19,801 nucleotides of DNA from ASMP01 sp041484115 (GTDB lineage Archaea; Nanobdellota; Nanobdellia; Pacearchaeales; GW2011-AR1), in the NCBI GenBank assembly GCA_041484115.1, contig JBGPHA010000007.1, forward strand, positions 1-19,801, in the 5' to 3' direction. Below, piece after piece: positions 14,346 through 19,801 of the stretch (positions are counted from its first letter, which is position 1; the number at the start of each line of letters is the position of its first letter). A program made the position numbers and the translations under genes. Below the pieces are notes generated by a model. That model had not been told where the DNA came from. It saw only the letters and a program-made list of their open reading frames with translations, and did no database searches.

Positions 14346-14372
14346 ATTTCTAGTATAGAAATGCTTTTATAC
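14346..14372 (+). promoter_or_regulatory. Inverted repeat plus TATA box of the zinc-ribbon-like gene
   Basis: ATTTCTA-gta-TAGAAAT (14346-14362) is a perfect 7-base inverted repeat. Two bases later comes the TATA box CTTTTATAC (14364-14372), centred 26 bases before the ATG at 14394. Upstream, AGAAACA occurs twice at 12-base spacing (14327-14333 and 14339-14345). The right arm also forms the TATAGAAATG element seen before the LSm TATA box. Confidence 0.45.
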
Positions 14373-14393
14373 ATTTTTTTCCAATTATCTTTT

Positions 14394-14708
14394 ATGGGTT
14401 TGGGAAATCACGTTTTATTGCCTACAGGGGAAAAGAGAGCAGTTGCGGATAACCAAATTCCTTATCATCTTAATTGCCCCATAGATGGAACACAATTAGC
14501 TGAAAGAAAAGAATATTGGTACACTGCATATGATTGCGTGACCTGTAAGATATCTTATTCTGTTAGAAGATTGATGACTGAAAGCACATTACAAGGCCTA
14601 GCCCGTTTTGAATTAGCTAACGCCAGGATAAAATTAAAGATGATAGAAGAAGAAAAGGGTAAATTGCTGTGGATAATTGAACTTGCAGAAAAAAATTCCT
14701 TTAAATAA
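14394..14708 (+). CDS. Small zinc-ribbon-like protein, unknown function
   Basis: From ATG 14394 the protein has 104 residues. An N-terminal part reads PTGEKRAVADNQIPYHLNCP, then comes a ribbon-like module with Cys 28, Asp 31, Cys 48 and Cys 51 (CPID and CVTC). A long charged helix (about 60-102) follows. CPIDGTQL looks like the usual CPxCGxxL knuckle with Asp in place of the second Cys, so it may be a C-D-C-C metal site or a degenerate ribbon. The in-frame ATG at 14361 is rejected because it lies upstream of the TATA box placed 26 bases before 14394. It is convergent with eS8 (2 bases between stops) and divergent from tfb. I do not recognise the family; the neighbours suggest RNA or translation work but do not prove it. 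Confidence 0.7.
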   Translation: MGLGNHVLLPTGEKRAVADNQIPYHLNCPIDGTQLAERKEYWYTAYDCVTCKISYSVRRLMTESTLQGLARFELANARIKLKMIEEEKGKLLWIIELAEKNSFK

Positions 14709-14710
14709 CC

Positions 14711-15070
14711 CTATCCCAATAAAATTCCATTAATCATACCTTCTTGGGAAGGCCTGTTTGTGATTTTTACTTTTCCTTTTTCTGTTTGAACTATTGTCCC
14801 CTTGCTGAGAATATTTTGTCTTGCTAGGAATCTGTTAGAGGGAGTTTCAAGAACATTTTTTATTTCCAATTTTTCAATTTTGTTCCCTATCTTTACATTT
14901 ACTCTATTCTCCTTTAATAAGAAAGTTTTTTTTCTTCCCCCCATTGTTCTTTTATTTCTTCTTTTTCCCTCTCCAAGTTTTACTTCTCTTCTTTGTCCCG
15001 GTAGTTCATACATTTTTTTCTTCCTTCTTTTTCTATATTTACCGCCGGAGATTTTTCTTCCTGTTTTCAT
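14711..15070 (-). CDS. rps8e: Small-subunit ribosomal protein eS8 (S8e)
   Basis: eS8 is a 30S protein of archaea and eukaryotes. The 119 residues begin MKTGRKISGGKYRKRRKKKMYELPGQ, the hallmark basic N-terminus (SGGKYRKxRKK). A beta-rich body follows, with NVKIGNKIEKLEIKNVLETP, NRFLARQNILSKGTIVQTEKG and KVKITNRPSQEGMINGILL. Length is near the archaeal norm of about 125 residues. It has its own TATA box 26 bases upstream and is divergent from the LSm gene. Confidence 0.95.
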   Translation of the reverse strand: MKTGRKISGGKYRKRRKKKMYELPGQRREVKLGEGKRRNKRTMGGRKKTFLLKENRVNVKIGNKIEKLEIKNVLETPSNRFLARQNILSKGTIVQTEKGKVKITNRPSQEGMINGILLG

Positions 15071-15091
15071 AATACCAAAAGTCTCTTTTTT

Positions 15092-15101
15092 CTTTAAATA
15101 C
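15092..15101 (-). promoter_or_regulatory. TATA box of eS8
   Basis: The minus strand reads GTATTTAAAG, centred 26-27 bases before the ATG at 15070. It is directly preceded on that strand by TATAGAAAG, an element also found before two neighbouring TATA boxes. Confidence 0.6.
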
Positions 15102-15102
15102 C

Positions 15103-15124
15103 TTTCTATAATTTCTTATAGAAA
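15103..15124. repeat. Inverted repeat between the divergent eS8 and LSm promoters
   Basis: TTTCTATA (15103-15110) and TATAGAAA (15117-15124) are perfect 8-base inverted arms with a 6-base spacer. Each arm abuts one TATA box: eS8 on the minus strand, LSm on the plus strand. The arms may be two copies of an extended BRE or an operator shared by the two promoters. Confidence 0.6.
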
Positions 15125-15125
15125 T

Positions 15126-15135
15126 GTTTATAAAC
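15126..15135 (+). promoter_or_regulatory. TATA box of the LSm gene
   Basis: GTTTATAAAC is a 10-base palindrome just after TATAGAAAT. It predicts a transcription start near 15156, which coincides with an ATG that opens a three-codon ORF, not the LSm frame. Confidence 0.55.
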
Positions 15136-15192
15136 AATTCTAAAGAAGATAATACATGGCTGATTAATTTAGGTTTCAGCCCGTCTAATAAA

Positions 15193-15444
15193 ATGGTTAA
15201 TGGAATTGAAAGGCCTTTGGATTTGTTGAATAATTCTAAAGGAAAGGAAGTGCTTGTTCATTTGAAGGGAGACAAGCAATTTGTAGGAACTTTATTGGCT
15301 TTTGATATACATATCAATCTGGTTCTTGACAATATAAAAGAAATGGAACATAACGAGATAAAAAGAAATCTCGGTCTTACTTTCCTAAGAGGAGATACAA
15401 TAATTTTTATATCTCCTGCTTCAACAGCCCTAAGAAAAGAATAA
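15193..15444 (+). CDS. LSm (Sm-like archaeal) RNA-binding protein
   Basis: Archaeal Sm proteins form six- or seven-membered rings that bind U-rich RNA. From the ATG at 15193 the protein is 83 residues and fits the family well. It has a short N-terminal helix ERPLDLLNNS, then Sm1 (GKEVLVHLKGDKQF, VGTLLAFDIHINLVLDN, with RNA-contacting Asp 38, His 40 and Asn 42), then Sm2 (LGLTFLRGDTIIFIS, with Arg 66, Gly 67 and Asp 68). The same frame is open back to ATG 15124, but that codon is upstream of the TATA box and the extra 23 residues do not look like LSm. The real start therefore has a leader of about 37 nt, unlike most genes here. It is divergent from eS8 and followed 46 bases later by RNase Z. 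Confidence 0.9.
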   Translation: MVNGIERPLDLLNNSKGKEVLVHLKGDKQFVGTLLAFDIHINLVLDNIKEMEHNEIKRNLGLTFLRGDTIIFISPASTALRKE

Positions 15445-15459
15445 TATTATTTTTAGTTA

Positions 15460-15470
15460 CTTTTATTAAT
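15460..15470 (+). promoter_or_regulatory. TATA box of the RNase Z gene
   Basis: CTTTTATTAAT is centred 26 bases before the ATG at 15491, consistent with a leaderless mRNA separate from LSm. Confidence 0.5.
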
Positions 15471-15490
15471 AGAATTCATGTTATTAAATC

Positions 15491-16393
15491 ATGACTGAAA
15501 AAATAAAAATTATTTTTCTCGGAACAAGCGATTCTATCCCAAGCGCGAAAAGAAACCACCCCGCCTTTTTTATTACTTACCTAGGAGAGAATATTCTGGT
15601 AGATTGCGGAGAAGGAACGCAGAGACAATTTAGAAAAGCAGAGCTTAATCCGGGAAAACTTACTAAGATTTTAATTACCCATTGGCATGCAGACCATGTC
15701 CTTGGACTTCCAGGACTTTTGAAGACACTTGCTTTAAGTGGATATAATAAAACACTTCGTATTTATGGACCAAGAGGAACTAAATCTCTTATGAGAGAGT
15801 TGCTAAAACTTTTTGCTTTTAAAGAAAGTTTCCCAATTGAGATTCATGAGGTATCTGGAAAATTTTTTGAGGATAAAGATTTTTATCTTGAAGCAGAGTC
15901 TATGCATCATGGAACGCCTTGTAATGCATACTCTTTTGTTAAAAAAGGAAAAATAAAGATAGACAAACAGAAACTTAAAAAATATGGTATCAAAGAAGGA
16001 CCTCACTTAAAAAAACTTAAGAAAGGAAAAAATATTACTTATAACGGAAAGAAGTATCTTGCTAAGAATTTGACATATATGGAAGACGCAAGAAAAATTT
16101 CTTTTGTTTTGGACACATCTATAAATGAAAAAATAACAAAATTTGTTAAAAATTCTGATGCTTTTGTGTGCGAATCTTCTTATATAGATGAATTAAAAGA
16201 TCTTGCAAAAAGGCACAACCATTTAACTGCAAAACAGGCAGCTCAGATTGCAAAAAATGCTAAAGTCAGGAAGTTATTTTTGGTCCATATAAGCCAGAGA
16301 TATGAAAAAAATCTTGAGAAAATTTTAAATGAGGCAAAAAAAATATTCAGAAATTCTTTTGCTCCACAAGATCTGGATTCTACAGAGATATAA
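15491..16393 (+). CDS. rnz: Ribonuclease Z (tRNA 3' processing endonuclease)
   Basis: RNase Z cuts the 3' trailer from pre-tRNAs that lack an encoded CCA, which is the case for all five tRNAs here. It is a metallo-beta-lactamase of 300 residues, standard for the short form. Visible motifs are FLGTSDSIPSAKRN at the N-terminus, VDCGEGTQRQF (37-47) and THWHADH (63-69) with the zinc ligands. MHHGTP has His 140, and FVLDTS has the bridging Asp 208. HLTAKQAA is at about 244-251 and LVHIS has His 266. The exosite-type segment (YSFVKKGKIKIDKQKLKKYGI ... EGPHLKKLKKGK), typical of RNase Z, is present and Lys-rich. Two tRNA genes follow directly on the same strand. Confidence 0.96.
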   Translation: MTEKIKIIFLGTSDSIPSAKRNHPAFFITYLGENILVDCGEGTQRQFRKAELNPGKLTKILITHWHADHVLGLPGLLKTLALSGYNKTLRIYGPRGTKSLMRELLKLFAFKESFPIEIHEVSGKFFEDKDFYLEAESMHHGTPCNAYSFVKKGKIKIDKQKLKKYGIKEGPHLKKLKKGKNITYNGKKYLAKNLTYMEDARKISFVLDTSINEKITKFVKNSDAFVCESSYIDELKDLAKRHNHLTAKQAAQIAKNAKVRKLFLVHISQRYEKNLEKILNEAKKIFRNSFAPQDLDSTEI

Positions 16394-16400
16394 TCGAAAG

Positions 16401-16410
16401 CTTTTAAATA
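16401..16410 (+). promoter_or_regulatory. TATA box of the tRNA-Arg/tRNA-Cys pair
   Basis: CTTTTAAATA is centred about 28 bases before the tRNA-Arg 5' end, with a GAAAG BRE-like sequence before it. No box fits before tRNA-Cys, so both tRNAs probably come from one transcript. Confidence 0.55.
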
Positions 16411-16433
16411 CAATTACCTCTTAAATTTTATGT

Positions 16434-16508
16434 GCCCTCGTAGCTCAGCCTGGATAGAGCACTTGCCTTCTAAGCAAGGGGTCGCAGGTTCGAATCCTGT
16501 CGGGGGCA
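16434..16508 (+). tRNA. tRNA-Arg (anticodon TCT)
   Basis: Acceptor GCCCTCG pairs with CGGGGGC (one T-G wobble). The D-arm is GCTC/GAGC, and anticodon stem CTTGC/GCAAG closes loop CTTCTAA (TCT, reads AGA). The T-arm is GCAGG-TTCGAAT-CCTGT, the discriminator is A, and no CCA is encoded. It lies 3 bases before tRNA-Cys. Confidence 0.95.
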
Positions 16509-16511
16509 TAT

Positions 16512-16584
16512 GCGGAGGTGGCACAGTGGTTACTGCAGTCGGCTGCAGCCCGACTTTTCCCGGGTTCGAGTCCCGGCCTCCGCT
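16512..16584 (+). tRNA. tRNA-Cys (anticodon GCA)
   Basis: Acceptor GCGGAGG pairs with CCTCCGC. The anticodon stem GTCGG/CCGAC closes loop CTGCAGC (GCA). The T-arm is CCGGG-TTCGAGT-CCCGG, the discriminator is T as usual for tRNA-Cys, and no CCA is encoded. The 3-base spacer to tRNA-Arg implies a dicistronic precursor cut by RNase P and RNase Z. Confidence 0.95.
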
Positions 16585-16662
16585 TAAATAATCAAAATGA
16601 AGAGTATTTTAATGAGAAAGAAAAAATTCCCGAGATTTTGTAATTTTTGAAATAGAAAATTA

Positions 16663-18468
16663 TTATCTTGATTTCATTATCTTGTTTAAAAGACGAATGG
16701 CCTTTTTTATTTTCTCTCTTAATTTTCTTCTTATTCCCCCAATTTTCCTCTTTTTTATTCTGTAATCAAGAAGTAGGATGATTATTATTACAACAAGAAT
16801 AATGACCACTACTATAAATCCTTTTTCTTTGAGAGTCGTTATAAGTGGAATAACTTTTATAACTTCAAAATTATCAGAGGAGCTTGAAATTTTGTCATTA
16901 TAAGTGGCTCTTACATAAAGAATATATTTTCCAATTTTTGTATCTGGGGGAATTTCAATTTTCTTTAAAAAATCTAATTGAGTTTCTATTGCCAGAGATT
17001 CCGTTTCTTTAAGAATCTCATTACCTTCATAATCCCTGACCGAATATTCAATAAAGATGTCTTTTCTTCCTTCTCCACCAAGATTAAATAATCTTATTTC
17101 TGAAATTATCTCAGTTCCAGCGAGAACTTTTTTAGTGCTCTTATCTATTTCTGCCCTTACATCAAGCAAAGCCCCTGCTGATTGAACTTCTATCGCCATT
17201 AATACCTCTTTTTTGGTTGTGCCAGAGCTTATAATAATCTTTCCGAGATAGAGATTAGGAATCGTATTAACCCTAGCTAGAACATATAAAGGAACAACTT
17301 TTGATTCCCCCGGCTCTAAAACGACAATGGCCGTACTACGAATAACAAAATCAGGAATAGTATTGTCTATCTTGACGCTTATCACATCTTTTCCAGTGTT
17401 TGTTATTGTGATATTTTCTGTTTTCACCTGACCCGGATTTAATGAAACAGAAATTTGGTTTTTATCTAAAGTAAATTCTACTGTAGCTGTTGATACTCCC
17501 CCGCCAGAGATAGAGGGCTGATTTCCTGCTGGTGTTTCAGCAGAAGTTTCTTCTGCAGAATAAGCAGAGAATTGTGTTACATTGAAGATAAGAGTTCCTC
17601 CTGAATAACTTACTTCAGTGCAGATTGTTGGAGGGCAAACATAACCATCTCGTAAAATTCTTGGATTAGTAAATGTTAAATTATATAGTGAAAGAGTCGC
17701 AGATATATTAAGATTTGACAAAGCTGTTGAATTTATATTAATATAATTTGAAGAGATATTTGTATTAGAATCTAGATCTAGAATACTATCATTAGGAACG
17801 CTGTCATTTGTCATATTAATTGTCTGATTGAAACTTATTTTTCCATAATTTGTATTTTCAAGAACAATTCGGGATAAATTTTGCAGTTCTTCATAAGTGG
17901 ATTGGTTGAAATCAGTTGAAGAACCTCTAGTTGAGACTGAATAATTAGTATAATGAATAGTAAATTTACTGGCATTAACGGTAAACGTAACGTTTCTAGA
18001 AGAATTACCATAAGTATTATTTGCAAACAAATAAAGTGTATGTAATCCATTTGTTGTGTTGAAAAATGTGTTTCCTGCTATGGTTATGTTTGCCCCATTG
18101 TCCAAATTATACCATGTATAAATCTGGTTATTGGTTGTAAAATTTAAAGGCAAATTCATTGTTGTTATATATGTTTTATTTTGTGGATTCACAATTGATA
18201 ATGTCGGAACAAACCCGGTAAATTCTGCAGCCGCGAAAGAAAATCCATGAATTCCTGAAAAAAGGAGATCATTGAGGTAACCTATTCCCTGCTGATAAAA
18301 AGAGGCGCTGTCTCCACTATAAATGTTATCTGTAATATTTCCACTTGAGCTTCCTTGGGTAAAAAAGCCAGAATAATTTGAAGAATTTATTTCTAAGCTG
18401 GCAGAAACCAATAAAAGAAAAAAAATAAAGAATAACCCAGATATTATTAGAATAATTTTTGTTTTCAT
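16663..18468 (-). CDS. Membrane-anchored surface glycoprotein-like protein (type I, Ig-like domains)
   Basis: The 601-residue protein has an N-terminal signal peptide (likely cut after VSA, residue 23) and a Ser/Asn-rich exterior. An Ig-like repeat lies at about 90-165 (PTLSIVNPQNKTY ... TWYNLDNGANITI ... GLHTLYLFANNT). Two further beta-sandwich domains lie at about 330-545, of the NPGQVKTENITITNTGK type seen in NEW3/CARDB-like adhesion modules. A single membrane segment at about 550-567 (FIVVVIILVVIIIILLL) is followed by a very basic cytoplasmic tail of 34 residues. Many N-x-S/T sequons in the N-terminal half point to N-glycosylation. It is last in a minus-strand operon, 1 base after the 368-residue gene, and probably anchors the secreted partners. 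The exact role (surface layer, adhesion) is unknown. Confidence 0.75.
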   Translation of the reverse strand: MKTKIILIISGLFFIFFLLLVSASLEINSSNYSGFFTQGSSSGNITDNIYSGDSASFYQQGIGYLNDLLFSGIHGFSFAAAEFTGFVPTLSIVNPQNKTYITTMNLPLNFTTNNQIYTWYNLDNGANITIAGNTFFNTTNGLHTLYLFANNTYGNSSRNVTFTVNASKFTIHYTNYSVSTRGSSTDFNQSTYEELQNLSRIVLENTNYGKISFNQTINMTNDSVPNDSILDLDSNTNISSNYININSTALSNLNISATLSLYNLTFTNPRILRDGYVCPPTICTEVSYSGGTLIFNVTQFSAYSAEETSAETPAGNQPSISGGGVSTATVEFTLDKNQISVSLNPGQVKTENITITNTGKDVISVKIDNTIPDFVIRSTAIVVLEPGESKVVPLYVLARVNTIPNLYLGKIIISSGTTKKEVLMAIEVQSAGALLDVRAEIDKSTKKVLAGTEIISEIRLFNLGGEGRKDIFIEYSVRDYEGNEILKETESLAIETQLDFLKKIEIPPDTKIGKYILYVRATYNDKISSSSDNFEVIKVIPLITTLKEKGFIVVVIILVVIIIILLLDYRIKKRKIGGIRRKLREKIKKAIRLLNKIMKSR

Positions 18469-18469
18469 T

Positions 18470-19576
18470 TTATCCTAATTGTATGTAGCTTGGATTTGAT
18501 TTAATTAATGAACAAGCATTATCTTTGATTAGATATAAAAAATTAGTTAAGTTCGCCTCTAAATCTACACTACCCGTTCCCCCAAAGGTTATATTATTTC
18601 CACCGCCATTTGTATTTGAAGTTATATTGCAAAAATCAGCACAGTTTATATTCCAATTTCCTGAAGTATAAGTACAGGTATTTGACGGAGGGGAAGTTAA
18701 TGTATAATTAAAAAGACTTGTTGAATTAAATTGGTTTAATGAATCATTAACATATACCCTCCAGCTTATGTTTGTTCCCACTGTTGTGCTCACCCATTTA
18801 GAAACATTACTCCAATTTGCTGTTCCTGTGAATGTAACGAAAGTATCATTAGCATAACTTGTTCCATTATTAAATTCAAAAATATAACCAGACAAATCAA
18901 AGTCACCTGTCCAGTTTACACTATGCAATATATAAGTTCCATTAGTTGTCCCGTTTGTTGTATTAGAAAACCATCTCGATTCGTTGTCTGTATAACCAAC
19001 AACAGCTTCAACATAATCTACCCTGAGGTTACCAGCATCGGCAGCATCAAAAGAGTCTCCCACTACAAGTAAATTTATTTGATTATTAGGACTTATAACA
19101 CCACTAATTGCAGCAGCGGCTGTGTAATTGTTAGAAATGTTTCCAATAGTTGTTGATATTTGACCCAATGGAGTCCAATTCCCTAAAGTGTAATTATAAA
19201 TATAAGCATAACCATTTTCTACAGCACCCTCCCCTGCTCTGATAGTTGGACTTAACCATTGAATACTACTTGCTGGAACATTTATTGTAATGTTAAACAG
19301 TAAGAAAGGGGCAAGATTATTTCCATTTGCACTTACTGATGCGTTTACATTATCAACTGTTGCCGCATTTGTATAATTCTGTGTAGTGAGATTAATTCCT
19401 TGTCCAAAAGTCTTTATTGTTGGAATTGATGCGTTTGCCAGAGTACCATTCCCAAAAATAGAACTGTTTGTGTAAGTTACAAAATTAACAGTTTTTTTAG
19501 TGAAAGTTGGTGCTGATATAAAAGGAATAACTAACAAAATTAAAATACTAATATAAAAAAGTATTTTCCATTTCAT
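18470..19576 (-). CDS. Secreted sequon-rich surface protein, no membrane anchor
   Basis: The 368 residues begin with a clear signal peptide (MKWKILFYISILILLVIPFISA, cut near 22). The rest is almost all beta-style sequence rich in Asn, Thr and Ser, with close to thirty N-x-S/T sequons, so heavy N-glycosylation is likely. An Ig-like segment lies in the second half (WTGDFDLSGYIFEFNNGT ... NWSNVSKWVSTTVGTNISWR). The end reads CTYTSGNWNINCADFCNITS and then a beta-strand tail with one more Cys. That style occurs in S-layer-like archaeal proteins. There is no C-terminal membrane segment. Its ATG overlaps the stop of the partial upstream gene (ATGA) and its stop is 1 base before the anchored 601-residue protein, so the three form one operon. 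Specific function is unknown. Confidence 0.72.
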   Translation of the reverse strand: MKWKILFYISILILLVIPFISAPTFTKKTVNFVTYTNSSIFGNGTLANASIPTIKTFGQGINLTTQNYTNAATVDNVNASVSANGNNLAPFLLFNITINVPASSIQWLSPTIRAGEGAVENGYAYIYNYTLGNWTPLGQISTTIGNISNNYTAAAAISGVISPNNQINLLVVGDSFDAADAGNLRVDYVEAVVGYTDNESRWFSNTTNGTTNGTYILHSVNWTGDFDLSGYIFEFNNGTSYANDTFVTFTGTANWSNVSKWVSTTVGTNISWRVYVNDSLNQFNSTSLFNYTLTSPPSNTCTYTSGNWNINCADFCNITSNTNGGGNNITFGGTGSVDLEANLTNFLYLIKDNACSLIKSNPSYIQLG

Positions 19577-19761
19577 TTGATGATTGTGTGCGTTCCATTA
19601 TTTTTAATATAACTTGCGCAATCATAAGTTAAACAATAATAAGAATTAGTTCCAAGCGTAATATTTGCTGCCGAGAAATTTGTATTTAAAGTGAAAGAAT
19701 GATTAGAGGTTAATCTATATGTTCCATTTCCCAAACCAAGCCAACTTGCAAATGTTCCATT
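19573..19761 (-). CDS. Surface protein, C-terminal fragment (5' end missing)
   Basis: The minus strand is open from the centre of the terminal palindrome to a TGA at 19573-19575, giving 62 residues. It starts NGTFASWLGLGNGTYRLT and ends DCASYIKNNGTHTIIK. It is rich in N-x-S/T sequons and has a Cys pair near the end, the same style as the two downstream proteins. The TGA overlaps the next ATG by the usual ATGA. The frame also stays open across the palindrome to base 19801, but those residues come from the reversed copy and should not be trusted. Confidence 0.6.
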   Translation of the reverse strand, partial: NGTFASWLGLGNGTYRLTSNHSFTLNTNFSAANITLGTNSYYCLTYDCASYIKNNGTHTIIK

Positions 19762-19801
19762 AATGGAACATTTGCAAGTTGGCTTGGTTTGGGAAATGGA
19801 A
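19722..19801. repeat. Perfect 80-base palindrome ending at the last base of the window
   Basis: Bases 19722-19761 are the exact reverse complement of 19762-19801, with no spacer. The copy runs to the final base, so the true length may be longer. The left arm is coding sequence of a surface protein, which makes a natural terminator or hairpin less likely than a fold-back join at a contig end. Confidence 0.95.

Noticed and set aside
14361..14393. A longer start of the zinc-ribbon-like protein at ATG 14361 with a hydrophobic leader (LLYIFFQLSFM).
   Set aside because: The leader looks like a signal peptide only by accident of T-rich promoter DNA; the TATA box lies inside it.
15124..15192. A longer LSm start at ATG 15124.
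   Set aside because: It overlaps the TATA box and precedes the predicted transcription start; the added residues are not LSm-like.
19762..19801. Extension of the partial surface protein through to base 19801 on the minus strand.
   Set aside because: The frame is open, but the bases are a reversed copy of the left palindrome arm, so the coding reading is not reliable.
1..19801. CRISPR arrays, insertion sequences, integrase or attachment sites.
   Set aside because: No spaced direct repeats, transposase or integrase motifs, or tRNA-end duplications were seen.

Overview
The window looks like a compact archaeal chromosome segment. It is most consistent with a small-genome DPANN-type archaeon (Woesearchaeota/Pacearchaeota-like); that lineage call is inference from gene content and style. 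Archaea-specific or archaea-typical genes are plain: TFB, ribosomal proteins eS1, eL42 and eS8, a GINS subunit, an LSm protein, archaeal-type phosphoglycerate mutase and FtsY. The five tRNA genes lack an encoded CCA, and one has an archaeal bulge-helix-bulge intron. DNA is AT-rich and gaps are mostly a few to about 100 bases. Nearly every first gene of a transcription unit has a TATA box centred about 26 bases before its ATG, which implies mostly leaderless mRNAs. There is no gene-free stretch over 300 bases.

Region 1 (1-5100) is housekeeping. It holds the tail of an MFS transporter, ftsY (convergent with it), apgM, a GINS subunit, intron-containing tRNA-Thr, a Nudix protein with an enlarged Nudix loop, the eL42-eS1 operon, and tRNA-Val.

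Region 2 (5100-13130) is a cell-surface block. It contains a 71-residue double-spanning membrane protein, a 607-residue protein with a prepilin-like N-terminus, and, 3 bases later, a 1955-residue secreted protein. The giant protein ends in what reads as an SLT/goose-lysozyme-type lytic transglycosylase domain with E, GIMQIN and YNG motifs all present. Archaea lack murein, so this is the most interesting item: the pair could be an apparatus acting on bacterial cell walls, or a fold re-used for a glycan or surface layer.

Region 3 (13139-16584) is information processing: tRNA-Leu, TFB, a small zinc-ribbon-like protein, eS8, LSm, RNase Z, tRNA-Arg and tRNA-Cys. Three neighbouring promoters (zinc-ribbon protein, eS8, LSm) share a TATAGAAA element directly before the TATA box. 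LSm may carry a leaderless three-codon upstream ORF.

Region 4 (16663-19801) is a minus-strand operon of sequon-rich secreted surface proteins: a partial gene, a 368-residue protein, and a 601-residue protein with a C-terminal membrane anchor. The window ends in a perfect 80-base palindrome that reaches the last base. It is probably a fold-back assembly artefact, less likely a genuine hairpin end.
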